A stretch of DNA of 64,000 nt. Source: Neokomagataea anthophila. GTDB taxonomy: Bacteria > Pseudomonadota > Alphaproteobacteria > Acetobacterales > Acetobacteraceae. Below are positions 55,885-63,975 of the stretch, in pieces; positions within the stretch are counted from its first letter, which is position 1; the number at the start of each line of letters is the position of its first letter. Made by a program: the position numbers and the translations under genes. The DNA lies in the NCBI RefSeq assembly GCF_018122595.1, contig NZ_JAGRQH010000004.1, positions 124,001 through 188,000 of the forward strand, read 5' to 3'. The notes under the pieces were generated by a model. That model had not been told where the DNA came from and searched no databases. It saw nothing but the letters and a program-made list of their open reading frames with translations.

Positions 55885-55890
55885 ATTATA
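55885..55890 (-). promoter_or_regulatory. Candidate -10 (TATAAT) for the rimP superoperon
   Basis: A perfect TATAAT on the minus strand, about 190 bases before rimP and about 115 bases before the terminator-like hairpin. No TTGACA-like -35 is seen at 16-18 bases. Confidence 0.4.
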
Positions 55891-55906
55891 AGAAAGAATT
55901 GTTTAC

Positions 55907-55920
55907 ATTTCCCTACATGC
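55907..55920 (+). repeat. 14-nt motif ATTTCCCTACATGC, copy 2
   Basis: Identical to 811-824. It lies 45 bases before the ATG of the first gene of the membrane AAA+ cluster, on the same strand. Confidence 0.35.
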
Positions 55921-55965
55921 CCAAAGCTTGCTTTCCATCCCAAGGATGAGTGAGATGAGACCATC

Positions 55966-56544
55966 ATGACATCTCAGCCCTCCCCCCAGCCTAAACTTCA
56001 AAAGCCACGCTCTCAGCATACACAGCATGCTGCTCCCCTTGCGTTATGCGTAGCGTCAGTTTTCGCACTTGGGGGCGGGTTTTATGCCTATACACAGCAC
56101 CACACCGAGACAGCCAACACACACGCTCTCGCGCATGCCACCCCCTTGAAAGCAGCTGCTCAGCTTTCCATGATTTCCTTAGAGCAAGCCCCTAAAGCAC
56201 TCGAACGAACACCTTTTGACCCCACAACGCGCACCAAAATTATGGCCGCATTACAACGTGGAGATATGCGCCTTGCACAACTCCCCCTTCTTGATGATGC
56301 AGGAACCCCCGGCCAAATCATTGACGTAACAAGTGCAGGCATTACCCAGCGCATTGTATTGACTGGCTCTTTTCAACCTGTTTTGCTCCCCATCACCACC
56401 GCAGGGGCCGTCACTATCACCCCCATCACACCACCACATAATGCGCTTTTATCAATCATCGCTATGACAGCCCTGGGCCCACAAGCTCTTCCCTCTTTGA
56501 CAGGGCTGAACCAAGCCATTGAACTGGGCGTTATCGTCCAATGA
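55966..56544 (+). CDS. Hypothetical membrane-anchored protein, first gene of AAA+ cluster
   Basis: A 192-residue protein. The N-terminus is Pro/Gln/Lys-rich cytoplasmic (about 1-22), a single hydrophobic helix covers about 24-43 (LALCVASVFALGGGFYAYT), and the rest is predicted periplasmic, with no recognised domain. The C-terminal half is rich in Thr/Ile/Pro (TTAGAVTITPITPPHNALL). No family recognised. It ends 14 bases before the AAA+ ATPase gene, so the two are probably one operon. The start has a GGATGAG stretch about 20 bases before the ATG. Confidence 0.65.
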   Translation: MTSQPSPQPKLQKPRSQHTQHAAPLALCVASVFALGGGFYAYTQHHTETANTHALAHATPLKAAAQLSMISLEQAPKALERTPFDPTTRTKIMAALQRGDMRLAQLPLLDDAGTPGQIIDVTSAGITQRIVLTGSFQPVLLPITTAGAVTITPITPPHNALLSIIAMTALGPQALPSLTGLNQAIELGVIVQ

Positions 56545-56558
56545 CGAGGCTCCCTTAA

Positions 56559-57839
56559 ATGTTCCGTTCTCTTATCCCCACCCTGAACCGCGCCATGCCT
56601 CTCATGATGGCCGTTTTCTTAGTCCTCGCCGTCGTGCAGGTCGCGGTCATGCTTCATCTTTCACTCGCAGGCCTAGAGCATGCCTTTGAATGGTTACGCC
56701 CTGCCCTCCCCTTTATAGCAGGACTAGGCACCTTCACGGCTCTTATCGGCCTCCTTTATGAAACATCTGCCGAATCATTGGCCCGCAAAGGCCTTCGCCG
56801 CAGGAAAGGCTTCCTCATGGACATCCTCAGCCGCCTCACCAATCGCGGAGCCCTCGAAGAAATGATGGCACGCGAACAGCGTGAAACCGTTATTGACGCT
56901 GAAGAACTCGCTGCCTCTCTCCGTGCACGCGTCATTGGCCAAGATCGTGTTTGTGAAGATATCGCCCAACAGTTACGGCGCCGCCTGGCCCTACAAGTCC
57001 GAGGAAAACCCGTCGGCGTCTTCTTGCTCGCAGGCCCACCCGGCACAGGCAAAACTTACTTAGCCAAACAAATCGCCAAACAAACAGAACGCCCCTTACA
57101 GCATTACGACATGACGCAAATGTCGAGTCCACATGCGGCCACGCTCCTCTTCGGCTCTCCGCGCGGCTATGTCGGCTCTGATACGTTTGGCGCTTTAACA
57201 GGCGGGCTTAAAAATGCACCCGATGCCGTTGTTCTTTTGGATGAAATCGAAAAAGCTCATCCGGATGTTTTCAAAAAATTCCTGACTGCATGGAATGATG
57301 GTCACATCACCGAAGCCTCAACCGGCGAGCAAATTTCAACCACCCGCGCAATTTTCATTCTTACATCCAACATCGCAACCGACGCGCTAACAGAAATTGC
57401 CGAGCGCTTCGAAAATGAACCCGACCGTATGCGCGCCGAATCCGTCGAAGCTCTAAAACGCGCTGGCTTCGCCCCTGAAGTCTTAAACCGTCTTGATCGG
57501 ATTTTCGTCTTCCGCGCATTACACGGCCTTGATCTGGCACGAGTTGCTGCGCTGGAGATCGAAACCATGATCGAAAGCTACGGCCTACACGTTGAAACCG
57601 GCGGAATTGATCCAGCATTGCTATTTCAACTTCTACAAAAGCAGAAAAACTTGGGTACCGGTGCCAGCGCCCGTGACCTCGTGCGGTCTATTGAAGATAT
57701 GATCAGCGAAAGCCTCATCATCGCCCGTCAGCAAGGCGCTAAAATGGTCCGCCTGACGAGCCATGAAGACGGTGTGACCGCTGAGATCAGCCGTGATGCT
57801 GACCTCCAACTCGCCCGCTCCTCAACCCCCGCCCCGTAA
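56559..57839 (+). CDS. Membrane-anchored Clp-type AAA+ ATPase
   Basis: A 426-residue protein: two N-terminal membrane helices (about 13-33 and 48-68), a short basic linker, then one AAA+ module of the ClpA/ClpB D2 type. Walker A GPPGTGKT (159-166), pore loop GYVG (203-206, Tyr204), Walker B VVLLDEIEKAHPDVF (from 224), sensor 1 ILTSN (Asn271), Arg finger in NRLDR (Arg311) and sensor 2 GASARDL (Arg372) are all present. The IGF/IGL loop that docks ClpP is absent, so a protease partner is unlikely. It is probably a membrane-associated unfoldase or remodelling ATPase of unknown substrate, possibly Torsin- or ClpB-like. Confidence 0.85.
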   Translation: MFRSLIPTLNRAMPLMMAVFLVLAVVQVAVMLHLSLAGLEHAFEWLRPALPFIAGLGTFTALIGLLYETSAESLARKGLRRRKGFLMDILSRLTNRGALEEMMAREQRETVIDAEELAASLRARVIGQDRVCEDIAQQLRRRLALQVRGKPVGVFLLAGPPGTGKTYLAKQIAKQTERPLQHYDMTQMSSPHAATLLFGSPRGYVGSDTFGALTGGLKNAPDAVVLLDEIEKAHPDVFKKFLTAWNDGHITEASTGEQISTTRAIFILTSNIATDALTEIAERFENEPDRMRAESVEALKRAGFAPEVLNRLDRIFVFRALHGLDLARVAALEIETMIESYGLHVETGGIDPALLFQLLQKQKNLGTGASARDLVRSIEDMISESLIIARQQGAKMVRLTSHEDGVTAEISRDADLQLARSSTPAP

Positions 57840-57952
57840 GATCATACCCCAACATCAACGCCCCTCGCCATCTAGGCTCTTCGCAGGTCATGGCCACACA
57901 TATCGCACAATCATGACCCGCCCTGAGCCACTGCATTTAAGATGAGATTACC

Positions 57953-58888
57953 GTGAGCGCTTTTACCCGTCTTTGGAATCGTGCCCCCTTTTGGCGCACA
58001 GCTTTGCTCCTCGGCGGAGCCTGCACCGGGTTAACAGTGTTTTTCCCCACAACCTCCTTAAAGCACCATGCTCCATGGCTGCCGGGACATGCGCCATCAG
58101 CCGCAACCACCGACGCAAGCGCAAACGGCCCATCACAGCCTCCCAGTGACGCCGGGAAAATCGGCCTTCCAGACCCCAATATTATTCAGCGGGGCGCTAT
58201 TCACATCGCAGGGCACACCATCCCCCTTCCAACTGGAGACTGGCACCCTATTCTCACCGGGCAAGACGGCCCTCGTGGTGAATTATCTGAACAATTCTTG
58301 GCACGCATGGATCGTGGCGTGATCACCGGCATCATTATTGCACGCGCAACACAAATCCCGATTCCCACATCAGCCGTCTTGGGCTTAGACACACCATGCC
58401 ATGATGACCGAAACTATTATGCACATATCAGTGAAAAAGCTGCACCTTCCGGCCTTCCCGTAGAAGAATGCACCTTCACTTCGAACGCCGTATTGGATGT
58501 TTTAGCCGCCAATACGGCCCCTTTCGAGCAAGCCGCCTTTGATCGCTTACGAACCCTCGCTTACCCCGTTCCACCGATCATGATGAATATCGGCTGGTTC
58601 CACGTCGCACCAGTCGCCAACGCACAAAGCGTTCAGGCCGAAAGCATCATCACGCTCATCGCGCCTCTAGACCCGCAGACCAACCAAATCATTGCGCCAT
58701 CACAAGCATGGCCAAAAGAAAATCTTTCTAAATTTCCACAAGCCAAGCAATTCGTCAGCGCAACCAATACATGGGCCAAGACATGGACAAACCTGCTCAT
58801 GATGGGTTTTGCACGCAATCTAACCGCTAGCGATATCACCCCAACCGCCCTAGATGACCCCGCCAACCCAAACCGACGCGGCGGCTAA
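57953..58888 (+). CDS. Hypothetical membrane-anchored protein, third gene of AAA+ cluster
   Basis: A 311-residue protein starting at GTG 57953 (an alternative start was not found). One hydrophobic helix lies at about 13-32 (FWRTALLLGGACTGLTVFF). It is followed by a low-complexity Ala/Ser/Pro segment (about 42-75) and a folded-looking domain of about 230 residues with GAIHIAGHTIPLPTGDWHPI, GVITGIIIARATQIP and TPCHDDRNYYAHI. No family recognised. It lies 113 bases after the AAA+ gene, and may be a periplasmic partner. A weak hairpin follows the stop. Confidence 0.65.
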   Translation: MSAFTRLWNRAPFWRTALLLGGACTGLTVFFPTTSLKHHAPWLPGHAPSAATTDASANGPSQPPSDAGKIGLPDPNIIQRGAIHIAGHTIPLPTGDWHPILTGQDGPRGELSEQFLARMDRGVITGIIIARATQIPIPTSAVLGLDTPCHDDRNYYAHISEKAAPSGLPVEECTFTSNAVLDVLAANTAPFEQAAFDRLRTLAYPVPPIMMNIGWFHVAPVANAQSVQAESIITLIAPLDPQTNQIIAPSQAWPKENLSKFPQAKQFVSATNTWAKTWTNLLMMGFARNLTASDITPTALDDPANPNRRGG

Positions 58889-58890
58889 AA

Positions 58891-58907
58891 AGGGGCGTCG
58901 TGCCCCT
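58891..58907 (+). terminator. Small hairpin after the third AAA+ cluster gene
   Basis: AGGGGC-GTCGT-GCCCCT just after the stop; the T-run is weak. Likely the 3' end of the cluster transcript. Confidence 0.45.
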
Positions 58908-59023
58908 AAATCATCACGGCACCTATATTCAAGCACAATGGGAAAGAGGGCCGCATCCTGCACCCCCTCATTCCCAAGGGGGACGGTCAACACGAGGCCG
59001 CACATCCACAAACGTCATCAATT

Positions 59024-59224
59024 TTAATGTGGCGTAACCTGCTTTTGTATCATCGCTCTATGCTGCAGCAACTGCAACACGCACAGACACTGCGCGCCGA
59101 TCACAACGCCCATCAAAATGCCCTTAACAACATCCAAATCTGGTATCCGGCCACTACAAGGCAGCAACATCGCGGGACATATTGATCCCGCGCGCAGTTC
59201 ATACACTTTAACACCATGCATCAT
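59024..59224 (-). CDS. Possible small membrane protein, 66 residues
   Basis: A minus-strand frame with GGGAGA 7 bases before the ATG. It has one hydrophobic segment (DVVKGILMGVVIGAQCLCVL) and a short basic tail. There is no homolog I can name. The 420-bp region between the third AAA+ cluster gene and the xre gene otherwise has no gene, so it is offered with low confidence. Confidence 0.4.
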   Translation of the reverse strand: MMHGVKVYELRAGSICPAMLLPCSGRIPDLDVVKGILMGVVIGAQCLCVLQLLQHRAMIQKQVTPH

Positions 59225-59308
59225 TGCGTTTCTCCCAAGAGAGGCAATGATAAAACCGTATCTTCACGCCAGACCCGCAACAAAAAAAGCCATACGCGAC
59301 GCCGGGAA

Positions 59309-59497
59309 TCACGGAACAAAAATATCTTCAATCTTGAGACCAAATACAGATGCTACCGTAAAAGCTAACGGCAGGCTGGGATCATAGCGGCTGTTTTCAA
59401 TGGCATTGACTGTCTGACGCGATACCGAAAGCGCCGCTGCTAAATCGCCTTGACTCCAACCACGAGCAGCCCGCAATTCCTTGACGCAATTTTTCAT
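59309..59497 (-). CDS. Small Xre-family transcriptional regulator
   Basis: A 62-residue protein that is essentially one helix-turn-helix: CVKELRAARGWSQGDLAAAL, SVSRQTVNAIENSRYDPSLP and AFTVASVFGLKIEDIFVP. This size and ending are typical of YozG-like Xre regulators. It begins with an ATGA overlap with the upstream membrane protein gene (59494-59497). Together they form a two-gene module with an upstream palindrome, so autoregulation is likely. Confidence 0.85.
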   Translation of the reverse strand: MKNCVKELRAARGWSQGDLAAALSVSRQTVNAIENSRYDPSLPLAFTVASVFGLKIEDIFVP

Positions 59498-59874
59498 GCA
59501 TACCGCCAACGCGCTATAATAAGGCCGATACACCATAAAACACCCATAATTGGCCAAACATAAAATGCCCGCAAAGGCGACACCCCAGCGCCTTCAGCAA
59601 AACCCCATCCAAATGTTATTAATGCCGTCCCTAAAAAGGATAGAGCAATCGCATCACACTGAATACGCCGTTGCATTTCATCCATCCGCCACAACCCACG
59701 TAAAATGACCCATGCACCAGCAACCGCCCCCAACATTGGAAGGAGACTAATCCCCAGCCGAAGAGCACCAACTGGTTGCACGACACGCACCAACACATCA
59801 GAGCCAAACAACAGGGCGATATAAAGAACCAATGCCCCCGCCAACTCCAATGAGTATCGCTTTGATTGAAACAT
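59494..59874 (-). CDS. Four-helix membrane protein paired with Xre regulator
   Basis: A 126-residue protein with about four membrane helices (LELAGALVLYIALLFG, LGISLLPMLGAVAGAWVIL, AIALSFLGTALITFGWGFAEG and the last near WPIMGVLWCIGLIIARW). The MDEMQRRIQ loop between helices 2 and 3 is a pattern seen in membrane proteins paired with small Xre regulators. ATG 59874 has GAGG about 6 bases before; an in-frame start at 59886 is less likely. Function unknown; it may act as a sensor or a target of the regulator. Confidence 0.7.
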   Translation of the reverse strand: MFQSKRYSLELAGALVLYIALLFGSDVLVRVVQPVGALRLGISLLPMLGAVAGAWVILRGLWRMDEMQRRIQCDAIALSFLGTALITFGWGFAEGAGVSPLRAFYVWPIMGVLWCIGLIIARWRYA

Positions 59875-59888
59875 GATCAGCCTCATGA

Positions 59889-59906
59889 TGTAAAATACGC
59901 TTTACA
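59889..59906 (-). promoter_or_regulatory. Palindromic operator candidate TGTAAA-N6-TTTACA
   Basis: A perfect inverted repeat, 14 bases before the start of the membrane-protein/Xre module. A second TTTACA half lies at 59943-59948. Xre regulators bind such palindromes, and autoregulation is likely. Confidence 0.5.
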
Positions 59907-60003
59907 CCATGAGCGCGCCAGCACGATTCCTATCAAGCACACTTTACATATAAGTAGCGCTATAAGAATCGTTCAGACCCTTTGACGGAAAAAGATCGCA
60001 TCT

Positions 60004-61563
60004 TTAATGAGGCCGCCCCGCGCCGCCCATACTCCGCCCCATTCTCCGCTCAGCCATACGCGCCAAACGGACAAAAGGCAGACCCAGCAGCAAATACGCA
60101 GCGCCAACCATCAGTCCGGTACCAAAATAGTCATAATACGTAGCCGAAAGCCTTACATACGCTTGGCTCAACTCACTCAACGTAATGACCGAGACCAAAG
60201 AACTATCTTTCAATAACGAGATAAAGTCATTCGTCATGACCGGCACAACCGTTCGAAAAGCCTGCGGGACCACAACCAAACGCAGCGCCTGTAGCTGCGT
60301 CATGTTCAAGGCCACCGCCGCTTCTGACTGCCCCTTAGGCACAGACAACAGACCCGCACGATAGTTCTCCGCTTCATATGCGGCATAGTTCAGCCCCAGA
60401 GACAGAACACCCGCCACGAACGGAGAGAGCCGGATACCAAAAATCGGCAAACCATAAAAAATAAATAACACCTGAATCAGCAATGGTGTGCCGCGAATGA
60501 TCTCAACATACAGCCCGGCCGTCGTGCGTAGTACCCAACCACCATAATGCCGCGCCAACGCTAAGCTCACACCCAACGCCACAGCCAACACCATCGCCAA
60601 AGCTGAAACTGCCAGCGTCATCAATGCGGCACGCCCAATCAGCGGTAGGAAGCCAATATAACGCTTCGCAAGAGCACCCCAACCACGGCCGGTCGTCGCG
60701 TCCATTGCATCACGATAACGCTGCCATTCCGTCGGCGCGATATCCGGCTGCGTGTGATCGCCCGTGTAATCCGCCATAGCGGGCGTCCATAGATTCCACT
60801 TCGCCAAAATCCGATGCAAAGTGCCGTCTTGAGTAAGGTCAGCTAACGCGGCATCGACACGGCCACACAGTTTCTCTTCACCATGCCGGAACGCAATACC
60901 ATAAGACGTATGGCCAATTGGCTCCCCAACAATCTGCATGTCCTGAGAGATACTGCCGTAATAAAGCGCAATCGGCTCATCAAGCAAAATAGCATCCAGC
61001 CGACCATTCTTCAGGTCAGCAAACGCATTTGTCTCTTCAACATACGAACGAATTTTGACATGACCATCACGCCGCAAAATCCGTTCTGCCGATGTCTCTT
61101 TGATGGTCCCAACCGTGCGCCCCTGCAAAGCATCCACCGTCAAAGGTGGATCCTTCATCTCTTTCCGAACAACGATACGGTTACTCGTAATATAATAAGG
61201 GTGAGAAAAGAGAACCGCCGCCTTATGCTCCGGCGTCATCTCAATTCCATCCACCACCATCGCATAGAGCCCACGCGATAGGCCGGGGATTAACCCATCC
61301 CAGTCATTTTGAACAAACCGGGACTTTAACCCCATATGCTCGCCCAGCGCAGCCACGAGGTCATATTCAAAGCCCGTAATGCGGGATTCTTCCGCGGGGT
61401 CATGGAAGGTGTAGGGTACGTTTGCCTCCCCATCAGAGGCCCACGGCAAATCCGTTGCGTTCAAAGCACCCGGCACATTGCTCGACGCGGCTTGCGCTGA
61501 AGCCGGCACCAAAACCGATACCCCGACCCAACACGCACATATTAAGGAGAGAAAACGTTTCAT
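60004..61563 (-). CDS. Amino-acid ABC transporter: fused substrate-binding protein and permease
   Basis: A 519-residue fusion. It has a signal peptide (cleaved near AQA-A), then an SBP_bac_3-type periplasmic domain (about 30-260: FEYDLVAALGEHMG, GLYAMVVDGIEMTPEHKAA, LDAILLDEPIALYYG), and a HisM-type permease (about 300-510) with the EAA loop region YRAGLLSVPKGQSEAAVALNM. The EIIRGTPLLIQVLFIFYGLP segment is also typical. Polar amino acid uptake is the family role; the ligand is unknown. It overlaps the upstream ATPase gene by 4 bases. Confidence 0.92.
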   Translation of the reverse strand: MKRFLSLICACWVGVSVLVPASAQAASSNVPGALNATDLPWASDGEANVPYTFHDPAEESRITGFEYDLVAALGEHMGLKSRFVQNDWDGLIPGLSRGLYAMVVDGIEMTPEHKAAVLFSHPYYITSNRIVVRKEMKDPPLTVDALQGRTVGTIKETSAERILRRDGHVKIRSYVEETNAFADLKNGRLDAILLDEPIALYYGSISQDMQIVGEPIGHTSYGIAFRHGEEKLCGRVDAALADLTQDGTLHRILAKWNLWTPAMADYTGDHTQPDIAPTEWQRYRDAMDATTGRGWGALAKRYIGFLPLIGRAALMTLAVSALAMVLAVALGVSLALARHYGGWVLRTTAGLYVEIIRGTPLLIQVLFIFYGLPIFGIRLSPFVAGVLSLGLNYAAYEAENYRAGLLSVPKGQSEAAVALNMTQLQALRLVVVPQAFRTVVPVMTNDFISLLKDSSLVSVITLSELSQAYVRLSATYYDYFGTGLMVGAAYLLLGLPFVRLARMAERRMGRSMGGAGRPH

Positions 61564-62336
61564 CCGAGCAGCGTCCGCAAGAAGCGCCGCGTCCGCCCGT
61601 CTCGCGGATCGGCAAACATCAGGTCCGGATCGCCACTTTCCACGATCTCCCCCCCCTCAAAATACAACACCCGGTCAGAAGCTGCCTGCGCAAACCGCAT
61701 ATCATGCGTGACCACCAATTGGGTCATTCCTTCCTCATCCAGCGCACGCATCACTGTCAGCACTTCTTCGGACAATTCTGGGTCCAGAGCGGAGGTCGGC
61801 TCATCATACAGCATAACAGATGGCTTCATGGCCAAAGCCCGCGCAATCGCCGCACGCTGCTTTTGTCCACCAGACAAACTATCCGGAAAACGCTCCATCA
61901 CATGCTCTAAGCCAACTTTCGTCAGCAATTCACGCGCAACAGCCTCAGCCTCAGCCGCAGGTACACGTTTCACATGAATCGGGGCCATCATCACGTTATC
62001 CAACACCGTACGATGCGGAAATAAGTTAAACGACTGAAAAACCATACCGACATGCTGGCGCAATTTATGGGCTTGCGCCTCATGCGCTCTGGTCCAGTGA
62101 CCGCCTGAGCATGACACCGCGACATCTTCAATATGAACAGACCCAACATCCGGATGCTCAAGAAAATTCAAGCAGCGCAAGAAGGTTGATTTCCCACAGC
62201 CCGATGGACCGATAATGGAAATCAGCTCTCCTCGCTCTACATTAAGCGAAATTCCCTTGAGAATTGGGCTGCCACCAAAGGATTTGGCGATGTCACTCGC
62301 CCGAAGTACGAGATCAGTCAGTTCCAGGCCCCTCAT
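61560..62336 (-). CDS. Polar amino-acid ABC transporter ATP-binding protein (GlnQ type)
   Basis: A 258-residue ATPase with Walker A ISIIGPSGCGKSTFLRCLNF, Q loop GMVFQSFNLFPHRTVLDN, signature DSLSGGQKQRAAIARALAM, Walker B VMLYDEPTSALDPEL and switch His in VVTHDMRFAQA. This pattern is the polar amino acid (PAAT/GlnQ/HisP) class. It starts the two-gene unit, with a stop/start overlap to the fused permease. It is divergent from ccmA. Confidence 0.93.
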   Translation of the reverse strand: MRGLELTDLVLRASDIAKSFGGSPILKGISLNVERGELISIIGPSGCGKSTFLRCLNFLEHPDVGSVHIEDVAVSCSGGHWTRAHEAQAHKLRQHVGMVFQSFNLFPHRTVLDNVMMAPIHVKRVPAAEAEAVARELLTKVGLEHVMERFPDSLSGGQKQRAAIARALAMKPSVMLYDEPTSALDPELSEEVLTVMRALDEEGMTQLVVTHDMRFAQAASDRVLYFEGGEIVESGDPDLMFADPRDGRTRRFLRTLLG

Positions 62337-62543
62337 TCAAAATAGCACATGGCATGAGCGTCACACCATGACATACTCTAACACAGAAAACGAACCCCCT
62401 CTTAACGGACCTCCCCCATCGGGGCGAGTATTTTCCATCTTTCATGGCCTGAAAGCCCAACACGCGATACGTTTACGCAACACCCCCTTGCGCATCACGC
62501 CATTCACGGGTCTAAACTTTTTTGATAACGCTTCTTATTTGCA

Positions 62544-63191
62544 ATGGATGACATGAGCAGCCCGGACACCCCCACGCCCATCCTTACAGTACAGGACCTC
62601 TCCGTCATCCGTGGGGATCGCCTCGTGCTGGATGCGGTCAACCTCACCCTTTACCCCGGCGAAGCAATGTTGCTCACCGGCCCAAATGGAGCAGGAAAAT
62701 CTACCCTCCTACGCACCATTGCAGGACTACGTTCCCCCACACACGGCCAAATCACCCGCGCAGCCTCCCTCTCATGGCTCGGCCATCAAGATGCTCTTAA
62801 ACCAGCCCTCAGCCTTAGCCATAATCTCGCCCTCGCCGCACAACTCGGCGCAGCACCGCTACATGATGTTTTGGCAGCATTGGACCTTACTCACCTCGCA
62901 GATGTCCCTGCACGCCTCCTCTCATCCGGACAAAAACGCCGCGCAGCCTTTGCGCGCGTTATGCTCTCCGGCGCAACCTTATGGCTCCTCGACGAACCAA
63001 GCGTCGGTCTGGATCAGGCCAGCATTGAACGCCTCGGGCACATTATGGCACAGCACCGCGCCCAAGGTGGCGCACTCATCGCAACAACACACGTGCCCCT
63101 CCCATTACCGAACACACGCACACATCAACTCCCCGTCATCTCACCCAGCACAACGCCGTTAGATGATTTTGATTTGGATATTCTGTCATGA
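62544..63191 (+). CDS. ccmA: Heme exporter ATP-binding protein CcmA
   Basis: A 215-residue ABC ATPase: ILTVQDLSVIRGDRLVLDAV, Walker A LTGPNGAGKSTLLRTIAGL, signature LLSSGQKRRAAFARVML and Walker B LWLLDEPSVGLD. The short length, LSSGQKRR signature and coupling to ccmB are those of CcmA of cytochrome c maturation system I. With CcmBCD it releases holo-CcmE. The start may be ATG 62544 or 62553. It overlaps ccmB by 4 bases. Confidence 0.93.
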   Translation: MDDMSSPDTPTPILTVQDLSVIRGDRLVLDAVNLTLYPGEAMLLTGPNGAGKSTLLRTIAGLRSPTHGQITRAASLSWLGHQDALKPALSLSHNLALAAQLGAAPLHDVLAALDLTHLADVPARLLSSGQKRRAAFARVMLSGATLWLLDEPSVGLDQASIERLGHIMAQHRAQGGALIATTHVPLPLPNTRTHQLPVISPSTTPLDDFDLDILS

Positions 63192-63853
63192 CGGCTTTTC
63201 TCGCACTTATTCGCCGTGACCTTCTCCTCGCCTTTCGCTTTGGCGCTGATACCCTCGCGACACTCCTTTTCTTTATTCTATGCGGCAGCCTCTTCCCGTT
63301 AGCCCTCGGCCCTTCACCGGACCTGCTGCGCCATATGGGACCAGGCATCGTCTGGGTCTGCGCGCTGCTCGCATCTTTACTACCACTTGACCGACTTTTC
63401 GGATCTGAGCTGGATGACGGATCGCTGGACTTCTTAATGCTCACGGGCCTTTCGGCCCCATGGGTTGCCCTCGCCAAAATGATCGCTCATTGGCTTACAA
63501 CGGGCTTACCTCTCATTATTGCTAGCTTACCACTTGGGCTCATGCTCGGCGTGACCGAACAGGAAATGCCCATTCTGCTCATCAGCCTCACACTCGGCAC
63601 ATTGTGCCTTTCACTCCTCGGCGGAATGGCAGCATCCGTTGTGCTGGGCGCACGCCGCGGTGGCGTTCTGTTACCCCTCTTAGTGCTCCCCCTCGCAACA
63701 CCAATCCTGATCTTTGGCGCATCCGCCTCTTACGCGCCCTTGCTCGGCACATCTGCAGAAAGTGGATTAGACCTCTTAGGCGCGTGCCTCATGGCAGCCC
63801 TTCCCCTCAGCCCACTGGCCGCAGGCCAAGGCCTCAAAGCCGCCACTGAATAA
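63188..63853 (+). CDS. ccmB: Heme exporter permease CcmB
   Basis: A 221-residue protein with about six membrane helices and CcmB features: FLALIRRDLLLAFRFGADT, FFILCGSLFPLALGP, VWVCALLASLLPLDRLFGSELDDG, APWVALAKMIAHW, LLGGMAASVVLGARRGGVLLPLLVLPLATPILIFG. It pairs with CcmA in cytochrome c maturation. Its stop is followed by a short non-coding stretch; ccmC is not seen in the remaining 147 bases. Confidence 0.93.
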   Translation: MTAFLALIRRDLLLAFRFGADTLATLLFFILCGSLFPLALGPSPDLLRHMGPGIVWVCALLASLLPLDRLFGSELDDGSLDFLMLTGLSAPWVALAKMIAHWLTTGLPLIIASLPLGLMLGVTEQEMPILLISLTLGTLCLSLLGGMAASVVLGARRGGVLLPLLVLPLATPILIFGASASYAPLLGTSAESGLDLLGACLMAALPLSPLAAGQGLKAATE

Positions 63854-63975
63854 ATGGTGACTAAACACTTACAACAACTTCACACTCTACAACGCTGCCC
63901 CAAGAACCTTGGACGAAACAGCAACACCATATTAGCATCAGCGCCATTATCCCATTCATCCCCACAGGTTGTGAA

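Noticed and set aside
62369-62556. Frame of 62 codons before ccmA
   Set aside because: Weak ribosome site, overlaps the ccmA start, low-complexity and unconserved-looking composition; more likely leader sequence.
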